DNA of 64,000 bases from Sulfitobacter sp. GTDB lineage: Bacteria; Pseudomonadota; Alphaproteobacteria; Rhodobacterales; Rhodobacteraceae. The stretch spans positions 1 to 64,000 of the forward strand of contig JAFMGZ010000004.1 of the NCBI GenBank assembly GCA_017854855.1, read 5' to 3'. The first letter of the stretch is position 1, and every line of letters starts with the position of its first letter. The notes below the pieces were generated by a model, which saw only the letters and a program-made list of their open reading frames with translations, did not search any database and was not told the origin of the DNA. Of this stretch, positions 29,510 through 39,918 are shown piece after piece. Made by a program: the position numbers and the translations under genes.

Positions 29510-30415
29510 TTACCAGTCGCTTGGGCCTTTGTCGGCAAAGTTGTGGACCAGAAAATCAATGAAGGCGCGGACTTTGGGCTGTGTAAAGCGGCCCGGGGGG
29601 TAGACCGCATAGATGCCTTGGGTTTCTTGCGGCAGATCAGGGATCGCGTCGACCACCAGCCCTTTTTCCATCGCCTCCGAATACAAAAAGCTGGGCAGAT
29701 ATGCGATGCCAAGACCGGAAATCGCGGCGTTCAGCAGGCTTTGGCCGTCATTCACAGAAAGCCATCCTGCGGTGCGTACCTGACGTTTTTCACCCGATGG
29801 GGCGGTCAGTTTCCAGACGTTGCCACTGGACTGGTTGGAGTAATGCAAGAGCTTGTGATCGTTGAGATCGTCGATCTTTTCGGGGCGACCGTATTGTTCA
29901 AAATACTTGGGGCTGGCGATCATGCGTTTCGTGGTTTCGGTCAGCTTGCGTGCCCGCAACGTGCTGTCCTCCAGTTCACCGATCCGCACAGCCATGTCGA
30001 ACCCTTCAGAAATCAGTTCAACGTAGCGGTTGTTCAGCACCATGTTCACGGTGATGTCCGGAAAATCGTTCAGGAATTCTGATAGGGCAGGGGACAGGTG
30101 GTTCACACCAAAGTCCGTCGCGACCGAGATGCGCAGCAAGCCCGAGGGTGCCGATTGCATCGAGGTGACCAGCGCATCCGCTTCGCCTGCATCATTCAGG
30201 ACCCGGCGGGCCCGGTCGTAATAGGCCAGTCCGATCTCTGTCGGAGAGACGCGGCGCGTTGTGCGGTTCAGCAGACGCGCACCAAGCCGGGCCTCAAGTG
30301 AAGAGACATGTTTTGAGACGGCAGATTTTGAGATCCCCATCTTCTTGGCGGCATCGGTAAAGCCGCCTTGATCCACGACTGTGGCGAATGCTTCCATTTC
30401 TGTCAGGCGGTCCAT
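29510..30415 (-). CDS. LysR family transcriptional regulator
   Basis: A 301-residue regulator with an N-terminal winged helix (residues 1-60; FTDAAKKMGISKSAVSKHVSSLE) and a two-lobed effector domain from about residue 90. The pattern LNRTTRRVSPTEIG and SGLLRISVATDFG is that of the CrgA/DsdC-like subgroup. Its targets are unknown: the flanking genes are a lipoprotein, separated by a terminator, and a CorA-like transporter in the same orientation 143 bases upstream. No divergent target gene is present. Confidence 0.9.
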   Translation of the reverse strand: MDRLTEMEAFATVVDQGGFTDAAKKMGISKSAVSKHVSSLEARLGARLLNRTTRRVSPTEIGLAYYDRARRVLNDAGEADALVTSMQSAPSGLLRISVATDFGVNHLSPALSEFLNDFPDITVNMVLNNRYVELISEGFDMAVRIGELEDSTLRARKLTETTKRMIASPKYFEQYGRPEKIDDLNDHKLLHYSNQSSGNVWKLTAPSGEKRQVRTAGWLSVNDGQSLLNAAISGLGIAYLPSFLYSEAMEKGLVVDAIPDLPQETQGIYAVYPPGRFTQPKVRAFIDFLVHNFADKGPSDW

Positions 30416-30558
30416 ACCAGCTCCTTCATAGCTTTCATTTCAAGGATTGGTATGACGGCTAAATCAGGCAGGATCGGGGCAGTGGTGGGACAGTTGCGTG
30501 TTAATTGCAGGGATCGTTCAAGGCATGGAAACAGCTGAACGGCGTGTTTTCACCGCCG

Positions 30559-31500
30559 TCAGATCCAGCGCAGCCAGCGCAAAAGGGCGACCAAGCCCAC
30601 CGCGAGGATCAGCAGGGCAAGCGAGAGGGCAATGAAACCGAAAGGTGAATTTGCACCGATGATCCCTTGCAGGTTCACCCCGAACAATCCGGTGATCAGG
30701 CTAAGCGGCAAAAAGACGGCGGCGACAACGGACAGGACATAGCCGTGGCGGGCCTGCCGCTGTGCGACATTGGTGTCGTGTTCTTGCTGGATGGAGATTA
30801 ACCGGTCTCTGAGTTCGTCGAGATGTTCGACCGCGATCGTAGAGCTATTGGCAAGTTCGCGCAGTTGCTGCGCGCCTGAAAGCGGCAGCATGGGCAGGTC
30901 CATCGCGGCCAGCCTGTCCAATGCGGCGCGCTGCGGATCAAGATAGCGGCGCAGGCGGATGATGCTTCGGCGGGTTTCTGGCAGGTCACGGGGTTGCGGT
31001 GCTGTGGCGTCTTCCAGGTCCTGCTCATAGATATCTGTCAGCGCGACAATCGTCTCAATATGATTCTGGACCCGTTCGATCAGCCCCTGGACCAAATGCG
31101 CAAGGAAATCAGCGACTGTTCTGGGTGGAAACCCTGCGGTGCAGGCAACCCGGATGGCATCAATGGCAAAGACCTTGCGACGCCGCACCGTGATGACCAC
31201 GTCCGCGCTGACCCACATGCGCACAGAGATCATCTGGTCTGCCTCGGCCCCTTCGTTCATGTTGATGCCGCGCAGGTTCAGGATGATCCCATCATTGAAC
31301 TGATCACAGCGGGGCCGCGTTTCGGTTTGCAACAAGGCACCAGCGGGGATCGGCGGAAGATGCGCATGGACCCAATCTGAAAAAGCTGGGTCCGTCATGT
31401 CGAAATGCCACCAACGATAGGTGCCCGGCCCCGTCAGATTGCTGTCTTCGGGAACCAGGGTGGTCCCGTCAGGATAAATATCGAAAACACAAATCGGCAT
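30559..31500 (-). CDS. CorA-like (ZntB-type) divalent cation transporter
   Basis: A 313-residue protein of the CorA/ZntB superfamily. A cytosolic N-terminal domain with long helices is followed by two membrane helices at the C-terminus (about residues 250-272 and 285-305). The pore motif is GVN (GLFGVNLQGI), the form normally GMN in CorA. ZntB proteins import Zn2+, CorA proteins Mg2+; the ion cannot be decided here. The ATG at 31500 has GAGG six bases upstream; an ATG at 31506 lies too close to it. fadH lies upstream on the same strand. Confidence 0.85.
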   Translation of the reverse strand: MPICVFDIYPDGTTLVPEDSNLTGPGTYRWWHFDMTDPAFSDWVHAHLPPIPAGALLQTETRPRCDQFNDGIILNLRGINMNEGAEADQMISVRMWVSADVVITVRRRKVFAIDAIRVACTAGFPPRTVADFLAHLVQGLIERVQNHIETIVALTDIYEQDLEDATAPQPRDLPETRRSIIRLRRYLDPQRAALDRLAAMDLPMLPLSGAQQLRELANSSTIAVEHLDELRDRLISIQQEHDTNVAQRQARHGYVLSVVAAVFLPLSLITGLFGVNLQGIIGANSPFGFIALSLALLILAVGLVALLRWLRWI

Positions 31501-31594
31501 GGTCATCCTCAGCAAAACCTGCTGACAAGACTGCACCTCAAGCCATGTCAGCGCAACTGGTTCCCTGCCGTGACCGGGCCTGTCGGGGTTGGCC

Positions 31595-31619
31595 GTAAGG
31601 TGGGCGCATCGCCCACCTT
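31595..31619. repeat. intergenic palindrome of the GTAAGGTGGG type, copy 1
   Basis: A perfect 10-bp stem (AAGGTGGGCG with CGCCCACCTT) with a 3-base loop, 9 bases beyond the fadH stop and without a T-run. A related palindrome lies at 46305-46330. Confidence 0.65.
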
Positions 31620-31627
31620 GGCTGTTG

Positions 31628-33733
<2,106 letters not shown>

Positions 33734-33865
33734 TCATCCGACCGCATTGGACAATACCACAGGCTGACGCAAATCGCTCAGGCGTTTCACAGGCATTGGG
33801 TGGCTTTCTGTGGCGGCGCATCCATGCTACTGACCAGCCATCCCAAAAGATCAGGAAGTTGCGTG

Positions 33866-34348
33866 ATGACGCCACAAGAAATCGAAAAACTGCCCTACCG
33901 ACCTTGTGCCGGTGTGATGCTTTTGAATGCGGAGGGTCAGGTTTTTGTCGGCCAGCGCAAGGACCGTTACAAGGATGCATGGCAGATGCCACAGGGTGGC
34001 GTTGAAAAGGGCGAAGACCCCGCCGAGGCCGCCTTGCGCGAATTGGAAGAGGAAACCGGCGTCAGCCGTGACCTGGTTACCGTCCTGGCCGAAACAAAGG
34101 GCTGGGTGCCCTATGAGCTGCCCCATGAACTGGTGCCGCAGCTGTGGAAGGGCAAGTTTCGCGGACAGGAGCAGAAATGGTACCTGATGCGGTTTCATGG
34201 CCATGACGATCAGGTGAACATTGAGACGGAACACCAGGAGTTTTCTGCCTGGAAATGGATGCCGGTCCATGATCTGGTCGCCAGCATCGTGCCGTTCAAA
34301 CGATCAGTCTACGAGGCGGTTCTATCAGAGTTCGAGGAGTTTTTGTAA
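33866..34348 (+). CDS. rppH: RNA pyrophosphohydrolase
   Basis: A 160-residue Nudix hydrolase. The Nudix box (pattern GX5EX7REUXEEXGU) occupies residues 44-66, and the N-terminal [11 protein letters not shown] with the later KWYLMRF and EFSAWKW are typical of RppH/IalA of alphaproteobacteria. It removes pyrophosphate from the 5' end of triphosphorylated mRNA and so starts decay. AGGAAG precedes the ATG; the frame is open far upstream but has no family similarity. It touches the next gene (TAATG). Confidence 0.92.
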   Translation: MTPQEIEKLPYRPCAGVMLLNAEGQVFVGQRKDRYKDAWQMPQGGVEKGEDPAEAALRELEEETGVSRDLVTVLAETKGWVPYELPHELVPQLWKGKFRGQEQKWYLMRFHGHDDQVNIETEHQEFSAWKWMPVHDLVASIVPFKRSVYEAVLSEFEEFL

Positions 34349-34824
34349 TGCGGTATCTTGGTTTGATCCTGGCGCTTTTGGCCCCTGCGCCGGCCTTTGC
34401 CCTGTCATGCATGGCACCATCGGTTGAGCACAGCTATGCCAGCTACGCCGCAGCAGAGGAAACCTATGTCGTGATCCACGGCCGCCTGACACTTGATATG
34501 TCCAAGCTGCCACGTGGCGTCGTCAACAACCGGATGCCGCCGGAGCAGACCAATGTGAAGGGACATATCGGTGGTCTGATGCTGACCGAGGCAGGGTTCA
34601 CCCAACCGTTTGAGCAAGATCTGACGCTAGAGGTTTCCTGTCTGGGGCGGTGGTGCGGCATGGTGCAAAACGGTGAGGACGTGCTGGCCTTTGTGCGCAA
34701 GGATGCGCAAGGATATGCGCTGGCGGTCAACCCTTGCGGCCGGGCGGTCTTTTCTGCACCAAAGCGGTCAATGCTGAAGCGCGCCAAACAATGTATGAAG
34801 CGGAATGACTGCACCGCGTTTTAG
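34348..34824 (+). CDS. secreted six-cysteine protein of unknown function
   Basis: A 158-residue exported protein. Residues 1-19 form a signal peptide (ending AFA, then LSC). The mature part has six cysteines: Cys21, a pair in SCLGRWCGM, one in NPCG, and a pair near the C-terminus (KQCMKRNDC), so up to three disulfides are possible in the periplasm. No domain is recognised. It overlaps rppH by one base (TAATG), so it is co-transcribed, but a functional link is not evident. The convergent GNAT gene ends eight bases away. Confidence 0.72.
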   Translation: MRYLGLILALLAPAPAFALSCMAPSVEHSYASYAAAEETYVVIHGRLTLDMSKLPRGVVNNRMPPEQTNVKGHIGGLMLTEAGFTQPFEQDLTLEVSCLGRWCGMVQNGEDVLAFVRKDAQGYALAVNPCGRAVFSAPKRSMLKRAKQCMKRNDCTAF

Positions 34825-34832
34825 TGCTGCCG

Positions 34833-35423
34833 CTAGTCGATGATGGGCATCATCGGGCCTGCATCGCGCGCCAACAGCCCGTGCAGGCGGGGGTCTTCGG
34901 CCACCTCGACCTGGCGGCGGTATGGGGTAAACCCACTGCGCATGTAGAATGACAGCGCCTGCGGGCTGTCCATCGTGCAGGTATGTACATGAAACCGGCT
35001 GATCGGTTGCGCCCATGCCAGCCGGATGGCCGCGTCCATCAAAAAGCGGCCAGCGCCGCTGCCGATCAGTTTCGGGGTCAGACCGAAATAGGCCAGCTCA
35101 CAGGCGTTGTCTTCGCGGAAATCCAGCTCCAGCAGCGCTTCGTCCTGACCATCCTTTGCCAGCGTATAGATCGCCACTGACGGGTCTTCGATGATCCCCC
35201 GCAAGGTGGCGTCATCCATCCGCAGCCGTCCGAACCACATCCATTCCGCCCCGACACGGCTGAATATGTCGCGGTACCAGTCCAGATCGGGCGTGACCTG
35301 CCGAAAGGTGATGCCATCAGCCAAAGGCAGATCGCGGGTCGGGGCAGGGGCCGTCATCTGTAGATGGGTGACTACCATCGCCACATGGCCCGCAGGTACA
35401 TCATGATTGCCGCTGCCAAGCAT
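34833..35423 (-). CDS. GNAT family N-acetyltransferase
   Basis: A 196-residue protein with a GNAT core. The beta strand LAYFGLTPKLIGSGAGRFLMDAAI carries the acetyl-CoA pyrophosphate loop (x-x-G-x-G-x), and SPQALSFYMRSGF is motif B. The acceptor is unknown. ATG at 35423 gives the full product; an internal ATG after about 15 codons is also possible. It lies 3 bases after the adenosine kinase gene, so nth, the kinase and this gene form one operon. Confidence 0.82.
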   Translation of the reverse strand: MLGSGNHDVPAGHVAMVVTHLQMTAPAPTRDLPLADGITFRQVTPDLDWYRDIFSRVGAEWMWFGRLRMDDATLRGIIEDPSVAIYTLAKDGQDEALLELDFREDNACELAYFGLTPKLIGSGAGRFLMDAAIRLAWAQPISRFHVHTCTMDSPQALSFYMRSGFTPYRRQVEVAEDPRLHGLLARDAGPMMPIID

Positions 35424-35426
35424 CTG

Positions 35427-36416
35427 TCAGATCAATCCTTCGGATTTGAAGACGGCCAGCATATCCTTTTGGGGGCGTGGGCCGATGTGGCTGATCACTT
35501 CTCCCGCACATAGGTTGCCCATGCGCCCGCACACCTCAAGCGCGCAGCCATTGGCCATGCCAAACAGGAAACCGGCGGCGAATTGATCACCGGCACCTGT
35601 CGCATCGACGGGTGTTACGGCATCGACGCCGACATCGACGCGTGTGCCATCCTTGATCAGGCTGACGCCATCGCCGGAACGCGTGGCCACCACGATCGGG
35701 CAGATATCGGCGGTCTTGGACAGGGCGGTTTCGAAATCATCTGTTTCGAACAGGGATTTCAATTCAGCCTCATTGCCGATGACAAAGCCCAGATCGTTCT
35801 GGATCAACGCCAGAAAATCCGCACGGTGGCGTTCAACGCAGAAAGGATCGGAAATCGCGATGCCCGCCATGCCGCCCGCCGCTGTTGTTGCGCGCGCGGC
35901 CTCGCGGAAGGCGGTCTTGCCTGCGTCCTGATCAAACAGGTAGCCCTCAAGGAACATCATCTTTGCATTTCCCGCCACTTGATGCGGCACATCTGCATAG
36001 GACAGACCAGTGGAGATACCCAGATAGGTATTCATTGACCGCTCTCCATCGGGGGTGACGAAAATCATGCTGCGTGATGTGGGCGTTTTGCCGTCAGCGA
36101 CCGGCGGATTGACAAAGTCGATGCCGTGATCGGCCATGGCACTGGCATAGAACCTGCCCAATGCATCATCGCTGACCCGTCCGATAAAGGCTGTCTGCAA
36201 TCCCAGTGCACCGGCACCGGCGATGGTATTTGCCACGGACCCGCCCGGTGTTTGAACCCGGTCATCCATGGCCATATACAGCTCTTCGCCGCGTTCTTTT
36301 TCGATCAACTGCATGATGCCTTTTTCAATTCCCATCAGGTCAAGAAAGCTGTCATCAGTTTGGGTAATCACATCAACAACAGCATTGCCGATACCAACAA
36401 GGTCGTAGGTTTTCAT
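35427..36416 (-). CDS. adenosine kinase (PfkB family)
   Basis: A 329-residue sugar/nucleoside kinase of the PfkB (ribokinase) family. The C-terminal signature with the catalytic aspartate is DATGAGDQFAAGF, and the N-terminal glycines TPGGSVANTIAG contact substrate. The N-terminus (YDLVGIGNAVVDV) and the overall pattern fit the adenosine kinase group of alphaproteobacteria, which phosphorylates adenosine to AMP; another nucleoside or sugar is possible. GAGGA lies seven bases before the ATG at 36416. It follows nth after 19 bases. Confidence 0.88.
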   Translation of the reverse strand: MKTYDLVGIGNAVVDVITQTDDSFLDLMGIEKGIMQLIEKERGEELYMAMDDRVQTPGGSVANTIAGAGALGLQTAFIGRVSDDALGRFYASAMADHGIDFVNPPVADGKTPTSRSMIFVTPDGERSMNTYLGISTGLSYADVPHQVAGNAKMMFLEGYLFDQDAGKTAFREAARATTAAGGMAGIAISDPFCVERHRADFLALIQNDLGFVIGNEAELKSLFETDDFETALSKTADICPIVVATRSGDGVSLIKDGTRVDVGVDAVTPVDATGAGDQFAAGFLFGMANGCALEVCGRMGNLCAGEVISHIGPRPQKDMLAVFKSEGLI

Positions 36417-36435
36417 GAAGCGGTCCTCTTGGGGA

Positions 36436-37083
36436 TTAATGAGTGGTCTTGTCCTCAAAGGGACAAAGATCTTTGATGATACAGGTCGGGCACATTGGTT
36501 TGCGTGCCTTGCAATGATAGCGCCCGTGCAGGATCAACCAATGGTGGGCGTGCAATTGGAAATCGGCGGGGATGTTATCCTCAACGGCGCGTTCCACGGC
36601 GTCGACGGTTTTGCCCGGGGCAATGCCGGTGCGGTTCCCGACGCGGAAAATATGCGTGTCCACCGCCTGTGCCGGCTGGTGCCACCACATGTTCAGAACC
36701 ACATTGGCGGTCTTGCGGCCCACGCCGGGCAGCGATTGCAGTGCCGCGCGTGAATTGGGCACGACGCCTGCATATTCATCGACCAATATCTGGCTCAATT
36801 TCATCACGTTCTTGGCCTTTTGCCGGAACAGGCCGATGGTCTTGATATGTTCGGTCAGCCCCTCAAGGCCCAGATCCAGCATTTTTTGCGGCGTATCGGC
36901 AACCTTGAACAGTTCTTTTGTTGCTTTGTTGACACCGGCATCCGTGGCCTGCGCCGACAGGGCCACGGCCACGACCAACGTGTAGACATTCACATGATCC
37001 AGTTCACCCTTGGGTTCCGGGTCTGCATCATGAAAGCGCGTGAATATTTCGCGGATGGTATGATAATCGAGCTGTTTTGCCAT
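36436..37083 (-). CDS. nth: endonuclease III
   Basis: A 215-residue base-excision-repair glycosylase/AP lyase. The helix-hairpin-helix is LPGVGRKTANVVL with the catalytic lysine, the catalytic aspartate is in AVDTHIFRV, and the 4Fe-4S cysteines are at the C-terminus (C-x6-C-x2-C-x5-C in CKARKPMCPTCIIKDLC). It removes oxidised pyrimidines. The start at 37083 (MAKQLDYHTIREIF) fits the family; the frame is open 16 codons upstream. It is divergent from an Ada-like alkylation repair gene across 91 bases, placing two DNA repair genes side by side. Confidence 0.93.
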   Translation of the reverse strand: MAKQLDYHTIREIFTRFHDADPEPKGELDHVNVYTLVVAVALSAQATDAGVNKATKELFKVADTPQKMLDLGLEGLTEHIKTIGLFRQKAKNVMKLSQILVDEYAGVVPNSRAALQSLPGVGRKTANVVLNMWWHQPAQAVDTHIFRVGNRTGIAPGKTVDAVERAVEDNIPADFQLHAHHWLILHGRYHCKARKPMCPTCIIKDLCPFEDKTTH

Positions 37084-37174
37084 GGCCCTTGGTATGCGCG
37101 ATGCAGGGACCGGGGGCAAGCAGTTGCGCATGTTTCGGGTCGCATAAAGGGGCGGTGCGGCCTAGATTGGGGGC

Positions 37175-38038
37175 ATGAACCAGAACCCCCAGATCCCCGC
37201 CTTTGACGATGGCTATCACTACAGGGTGATGCGCCGCGCGATAGAGCTGCTCGATGCCTCGCAAGAGACATTGTCATTGGAAGACATCGCCGCGCAGATG
37301 GGCCTTTCTGCGGCACATTTCCAGCGGGTGTTTTCACGCTGGGTGGGCGTGTCGCCCAAAAGGTATCAACAATATCTGCAGCTGGGACAGGCCAAGGAAA
37401 TGCTGCGCAACAATGCCACAACCCTGCAGGCGGCGCATGAGGTGGGTCTGTCGGGTACCGGGCGTTTGCATGATATGTTCCTGCGCTGGGAAGCCATGAG
37501 CCCGGGTACCTATGCACGCCAGGCAGCAGGGTTGGTGATTTATTGGGGATGGTTCGACAGCCCCTTTGGGCAGGCGCTGGTGATGGGCACCGACAAGGGG
37601 ATCTGCGGTCTGGCACTGACCGCCGAGATGGGCCAGGAGACCGCGATGCAGGATTTGATGTCGCGTTGGCCCAAGGCCCGCTTTGTCGAGGAACCGGACC
37701 GGCTGCGCCCTTGGGTCCAGCGGGCCTTTGCAGCTCAGGAGAGCGCGTCGGAAAAAGCGCCGCTCTACCTGATCGGGGCACCCTTTCAGATCAAGGTCTG
37801 GGAGGCGCTGCTGCAGGTGCCGCAGGGGCAGGTGACCACCTACTCCGACATTGCCAGTCACATCGGGCACCCCAAAGCGGTGCGCGCGGTGGGAACAGCA
37901 GTGGGCCGCAACCCTGTCTCATGGCTTGTTCCGTGCCACCGCGTCTTGCGTAAATCGGGCGCTTTGGGTGGCTATCATTGGGGTTTGCCTGTCAAACGGG
38001 CAATGTTGGCGTTTGAGGCTGCACGCACGGAACAGTGA
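37175..38038 (+). CDS. AraC-type HTH plus O6-methylguanine-DNA methyltransferase (Ada-like)
   Basis: A 287-residue fusion. Residues of about 10-105 form an AraC-type DNA-binding domain (LSLEDIAAQMGLSAAHFQRVF), and residues of about 120-285 a methyltransferase with the acceptor Cys254 in VPCHRV. It takes methyl groups from O6-methylguanine in a suicide reaction. The N-terminal four-cysteine zinc domain of E. coli Ada, which senses methylphosphotriesters, is missing, so how it would be switched to an activator is unclear. It is divergent from nth. Confidence 0.88.
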   Translation: MNQNPQIPAFDDGYHYRVMRRAIELLDASQETLSLEDIAAQMGLSAAHFQRVFSRWVGVSPKRYQQYLQLGQAKEMLRNNATTLQAAHEVGLSGTGRLHDMFLRWEAMSPGTYARQAAGLVIYWGWFDSPFGQALVMGTDKGICGLALTAEMGQETAMQDLMSRWPKARFVEEPDRLRPWVQRAFAAQESASEKAPLYLIGAPFQIKVWEALLQVPQGQVTTYSDIASHIGHPKAVRAVGTAVGRNPVSWLVPCHRVLRKSGALGGYHWGLPVKRAMLAFEAARTEQ

Positions 38039-38139
38039 TGCGCGGGATATGGCCGAGCGAACATTCCCCGTGATTATCTCTGCCGTAGGGTTCATATATA
38101 GGGCATGAACCAAGCGCCCCGCCCGAACGGGGCCAAAAC

Positions 38140-38826
38140 ATGAAAGCAGTAGTTATGATTTCTTCCAAACTTTCTCTGGCCGCGCTGGTTGCGGGTGCAT
38201 TGACACTCAGCGCCTGTACGGATCCCGGTATGATCGTGGCCCAGCCTGGCGATCCGAACCAGAAAACAAAGAACGGTGCCCTGATCGGTGCAGGTGCCGG
38301 TGCATTGATCGGCGCGCTGTCAAAAGGTGATGGCAACCGGGGCGATGGTGCCTTGGTGGGGGCGGTGATCGGTGGCGCACTGGGTGCGGGCATCGGGTAT
38401 TCCCTGGACAAGCAAGAGGCCGAGCTGCGCCAGCAGATGGACAGCAATGTCGTGATCACCAACACGGGTGACCGTTTGATCGTTACCTTGCCGAACAACC
38501 TGTTGTTCGCGACTGACAGCACGGCTGTTGGCCCGATGCTTCAGGGTGATCTGCAGGCCTTGGCCAATAACGTTCAGGTCTACGCCAATTCAACTTTGCA
38601 GATCGTCGGACATACCGACAGTGACGGTGACGCCAGCTATAACCAGCAATTGTCCGAAGGGCGTGCGCGGTCGGTTGCGAATGTCCTGATCAACAATGGC
38701 GTGCCACCACAGCGCATCCAGACCTTTGGCCGCGGTGAAAGCCAGCCTGTGGCAAGCAACCTGACACCCGCTGGCAAAGCCCAGAACCGTCGTGTCGAGA
38801 TTGTCATTCTGCCGAACGCAGGCTGA
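38140..38826 (+). CDS. OmpA-family lipoprotein with glycine zipper (YiaD-like)
   Basis: A 228-residue outer-membrane lipoprotein. The signal ends at a lipobox (TLSACTD). A glycine-zipper segment follows (about residues 47-88: GALIGAGAGALIGAL and GAVIGGALGAGIG), then an OmpA peptidoglycan-binding domain (about residues 110-226) with VGHTDSDGD and NRRVEIVIL. It resembles YiaD and likely links the outer membrane to the cell wall. ATG 38140 follows a GGGG stretch; an ATG at 38155 is a second choice. It stands alone, with its own terminator. Confidence 0.9.
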   Translation: MKAVVMISSKLSLAALVAGALTLSACTDPGMIVAQPGDPNQKTKNGALIGAGAGALIGALSKGDGNRGDGALVGAVIGGALGAGIGYSLDKQEAELRQQMDSNVVITNTGDRLIVTLPNNLLFATDSTAVGPMLQGDLQALANNVQVYANSTLQIVGHTDSDGDASYNQQLSEGRARSVANVLINNGVPPQRIQTFGRGESQPVASNLTPAGKAQNRRVEIVILPNAG

Positions 38827-38848
38827 TAAATCGCCGCTATTCTTGACG

Positions 38849-38885
38849 GAAGCCCCTGCAATGCGCGGGGGCTTCTTGCTTTTTG
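38849..38885 (+). terminator. terminator of the OmpA-lipoprotein gene
   Basis: An 8-bp stem (GAAGCCCC with GGGGCTTC), followed by TTGCTTTTT, 22 bases after the stop. Confidence 0.8.
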
Positions 38886-38936
38886 CGCTTGGCGGACGAC
38901 CTTTAAGGTGATGATTTTTCAAATGGAGCACGCGCA

Positions 38937-39473
38937 ATGACCGCCCCCAAACTTGTCGGTATTTCTGGATCGTTACGGTCCGAGGCAACAAATACAAAAC
39001 TGCTGCAAGAGGCCGCCCGGCTTTTTGGTGACTGTGACTACAGCCTGATCGACATCAACTTTCCACTTTATAATGGTGATGATGAGGCCGCGTCAGGCGT
39101 GCCTGCGGCCGTGCAGGCGGCGGCAGTTCAGATCGCGCAGGCAGATGCGGTGATTATCTCAACGCCTGAGTATAACAAGGGACCGTCCGGCGCGCTCAAG
39201 AATGCGTTGGACTGGATCAGCCGTGCTGAGGTCAAACCATGGAACGACAAACCGCTGGCCGTGATGTCCGCCGCAGCGGGGCGTGCGGGCGGCGAACGTG
39301 CGCAGATGATCCTGCGCGGCTTTATGGTGCCGTTCAGGCCACGTATCTTGCAAGGGCCAGAAATCCATCTGGCAGGCAGTGGCGAGGCCTTTGACGAAAA
39401 CGGACATCTCAAGGGTGAGATTTATGTCAAGGAACTGACCCAGTTGATGCAATCGCTGCGCGCGATGATCTAG
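38937..39473 (+). CDS. NADPH-dependent FMN reductase family protein
   Basis: A 178-residue flavodoxin-like oxidoreductase. The FMN phosphate loop is GISGSLRSEATNTKLL at the N-terminus, the flavin-contacting TPEYNKGPSGALKNALDW is in the middle, and PLAVMSAAAGRAGG follows. It should reduce FMN, quinones or chromate-like acceptors with NAD(P)H; the real substrate is unknown. GGAG lies nine bases before the ATG. It is convergent with the VOC gene, 10 bases apart. Confidence 0.88.
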   Translation: MTAPKLVGISGSLRSEATNTKLLQEAARLFGDCDYSLIDINFPLYNGDDEAASGVPAAVQAAAVQIAQADAVIISTPEYNKGPSGALKNALDWISRAEVKPWNDKPLAVMSAAAGRAGGERAQMILRGFMVPFRPRILQGPEIHLAGSGEAFDENGHLKGEIYVKELTQLMQSLRAMI

Positions 39474-39483
39474 GGGCCTGACC

Positions 39484-39891
39484 CTATGCCAGAACCGCGA
39501 TTTCGATCAGGTTCTGATCTGGGTCGCGGATATAAAGCGATGTGATAGGCCCTGTTGCCCCGGTCCGGGCAACAGGGCCTTCCTCTACGGGGATGCCATG
39601 GGCGGTCAGCTGTGTCGCCCACTCTGCCAGGGGCGTTTTTGTCAGGAAACACAGATCCGCGCTGCCGGGGGTGGGATGACGGGCCTTGGGGTCAAATTCG
39701 GCACCTGCCTGATGCAGGTTGATCTTTTGGTTGCCAAAGCTGAGCGCCTGGCGCAGCTCACCGCGCGCGGTTGTGAACTGTTGGGGCCGCATGCCCAGTA
39801 CATTTTGATAAAACGCAATCGTCGCGGCAATATCGGCAACCGTCAGGACCAGATGATCCAGGTGGGAAAGCTGTGGTTTTTGTTGCGGCAT
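39484..39891 (-). CDS. VOC family protein (glyoxalase-like)
   Basis: A 135-residue single-domain protein of the vicinal oxygen chelate fold. The N-terminal metal-ligand strand is HLDHLVLTVADI and the C-terminal one DPDQNLIEIAVL, with a histidine and a glutamate in the usual places. The family includes glyoxalases, dioxygenases and resistance proteins; this one looks closest to the GLOD5-like group, with no known substrate. It is divergent from the hydratase gene across 27 bases. Confidence 0.85.
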   Translation of the reverse strand: MPQQKPQLSHLDHLVLTVADIAATIAFYQNVLGMRPQQFTTARGELRQALSFGNQKINLHQAGAEFDPKARHPTPGSADLCFLTKTPLAEWATQLTAHGIPVEEGPVARTGATGPITSLYIRDPDQNLIEIAVLA

Positions 39892-39918
39892 GGGGGCCTC
39901 TTGGCTACATCAACTGTC

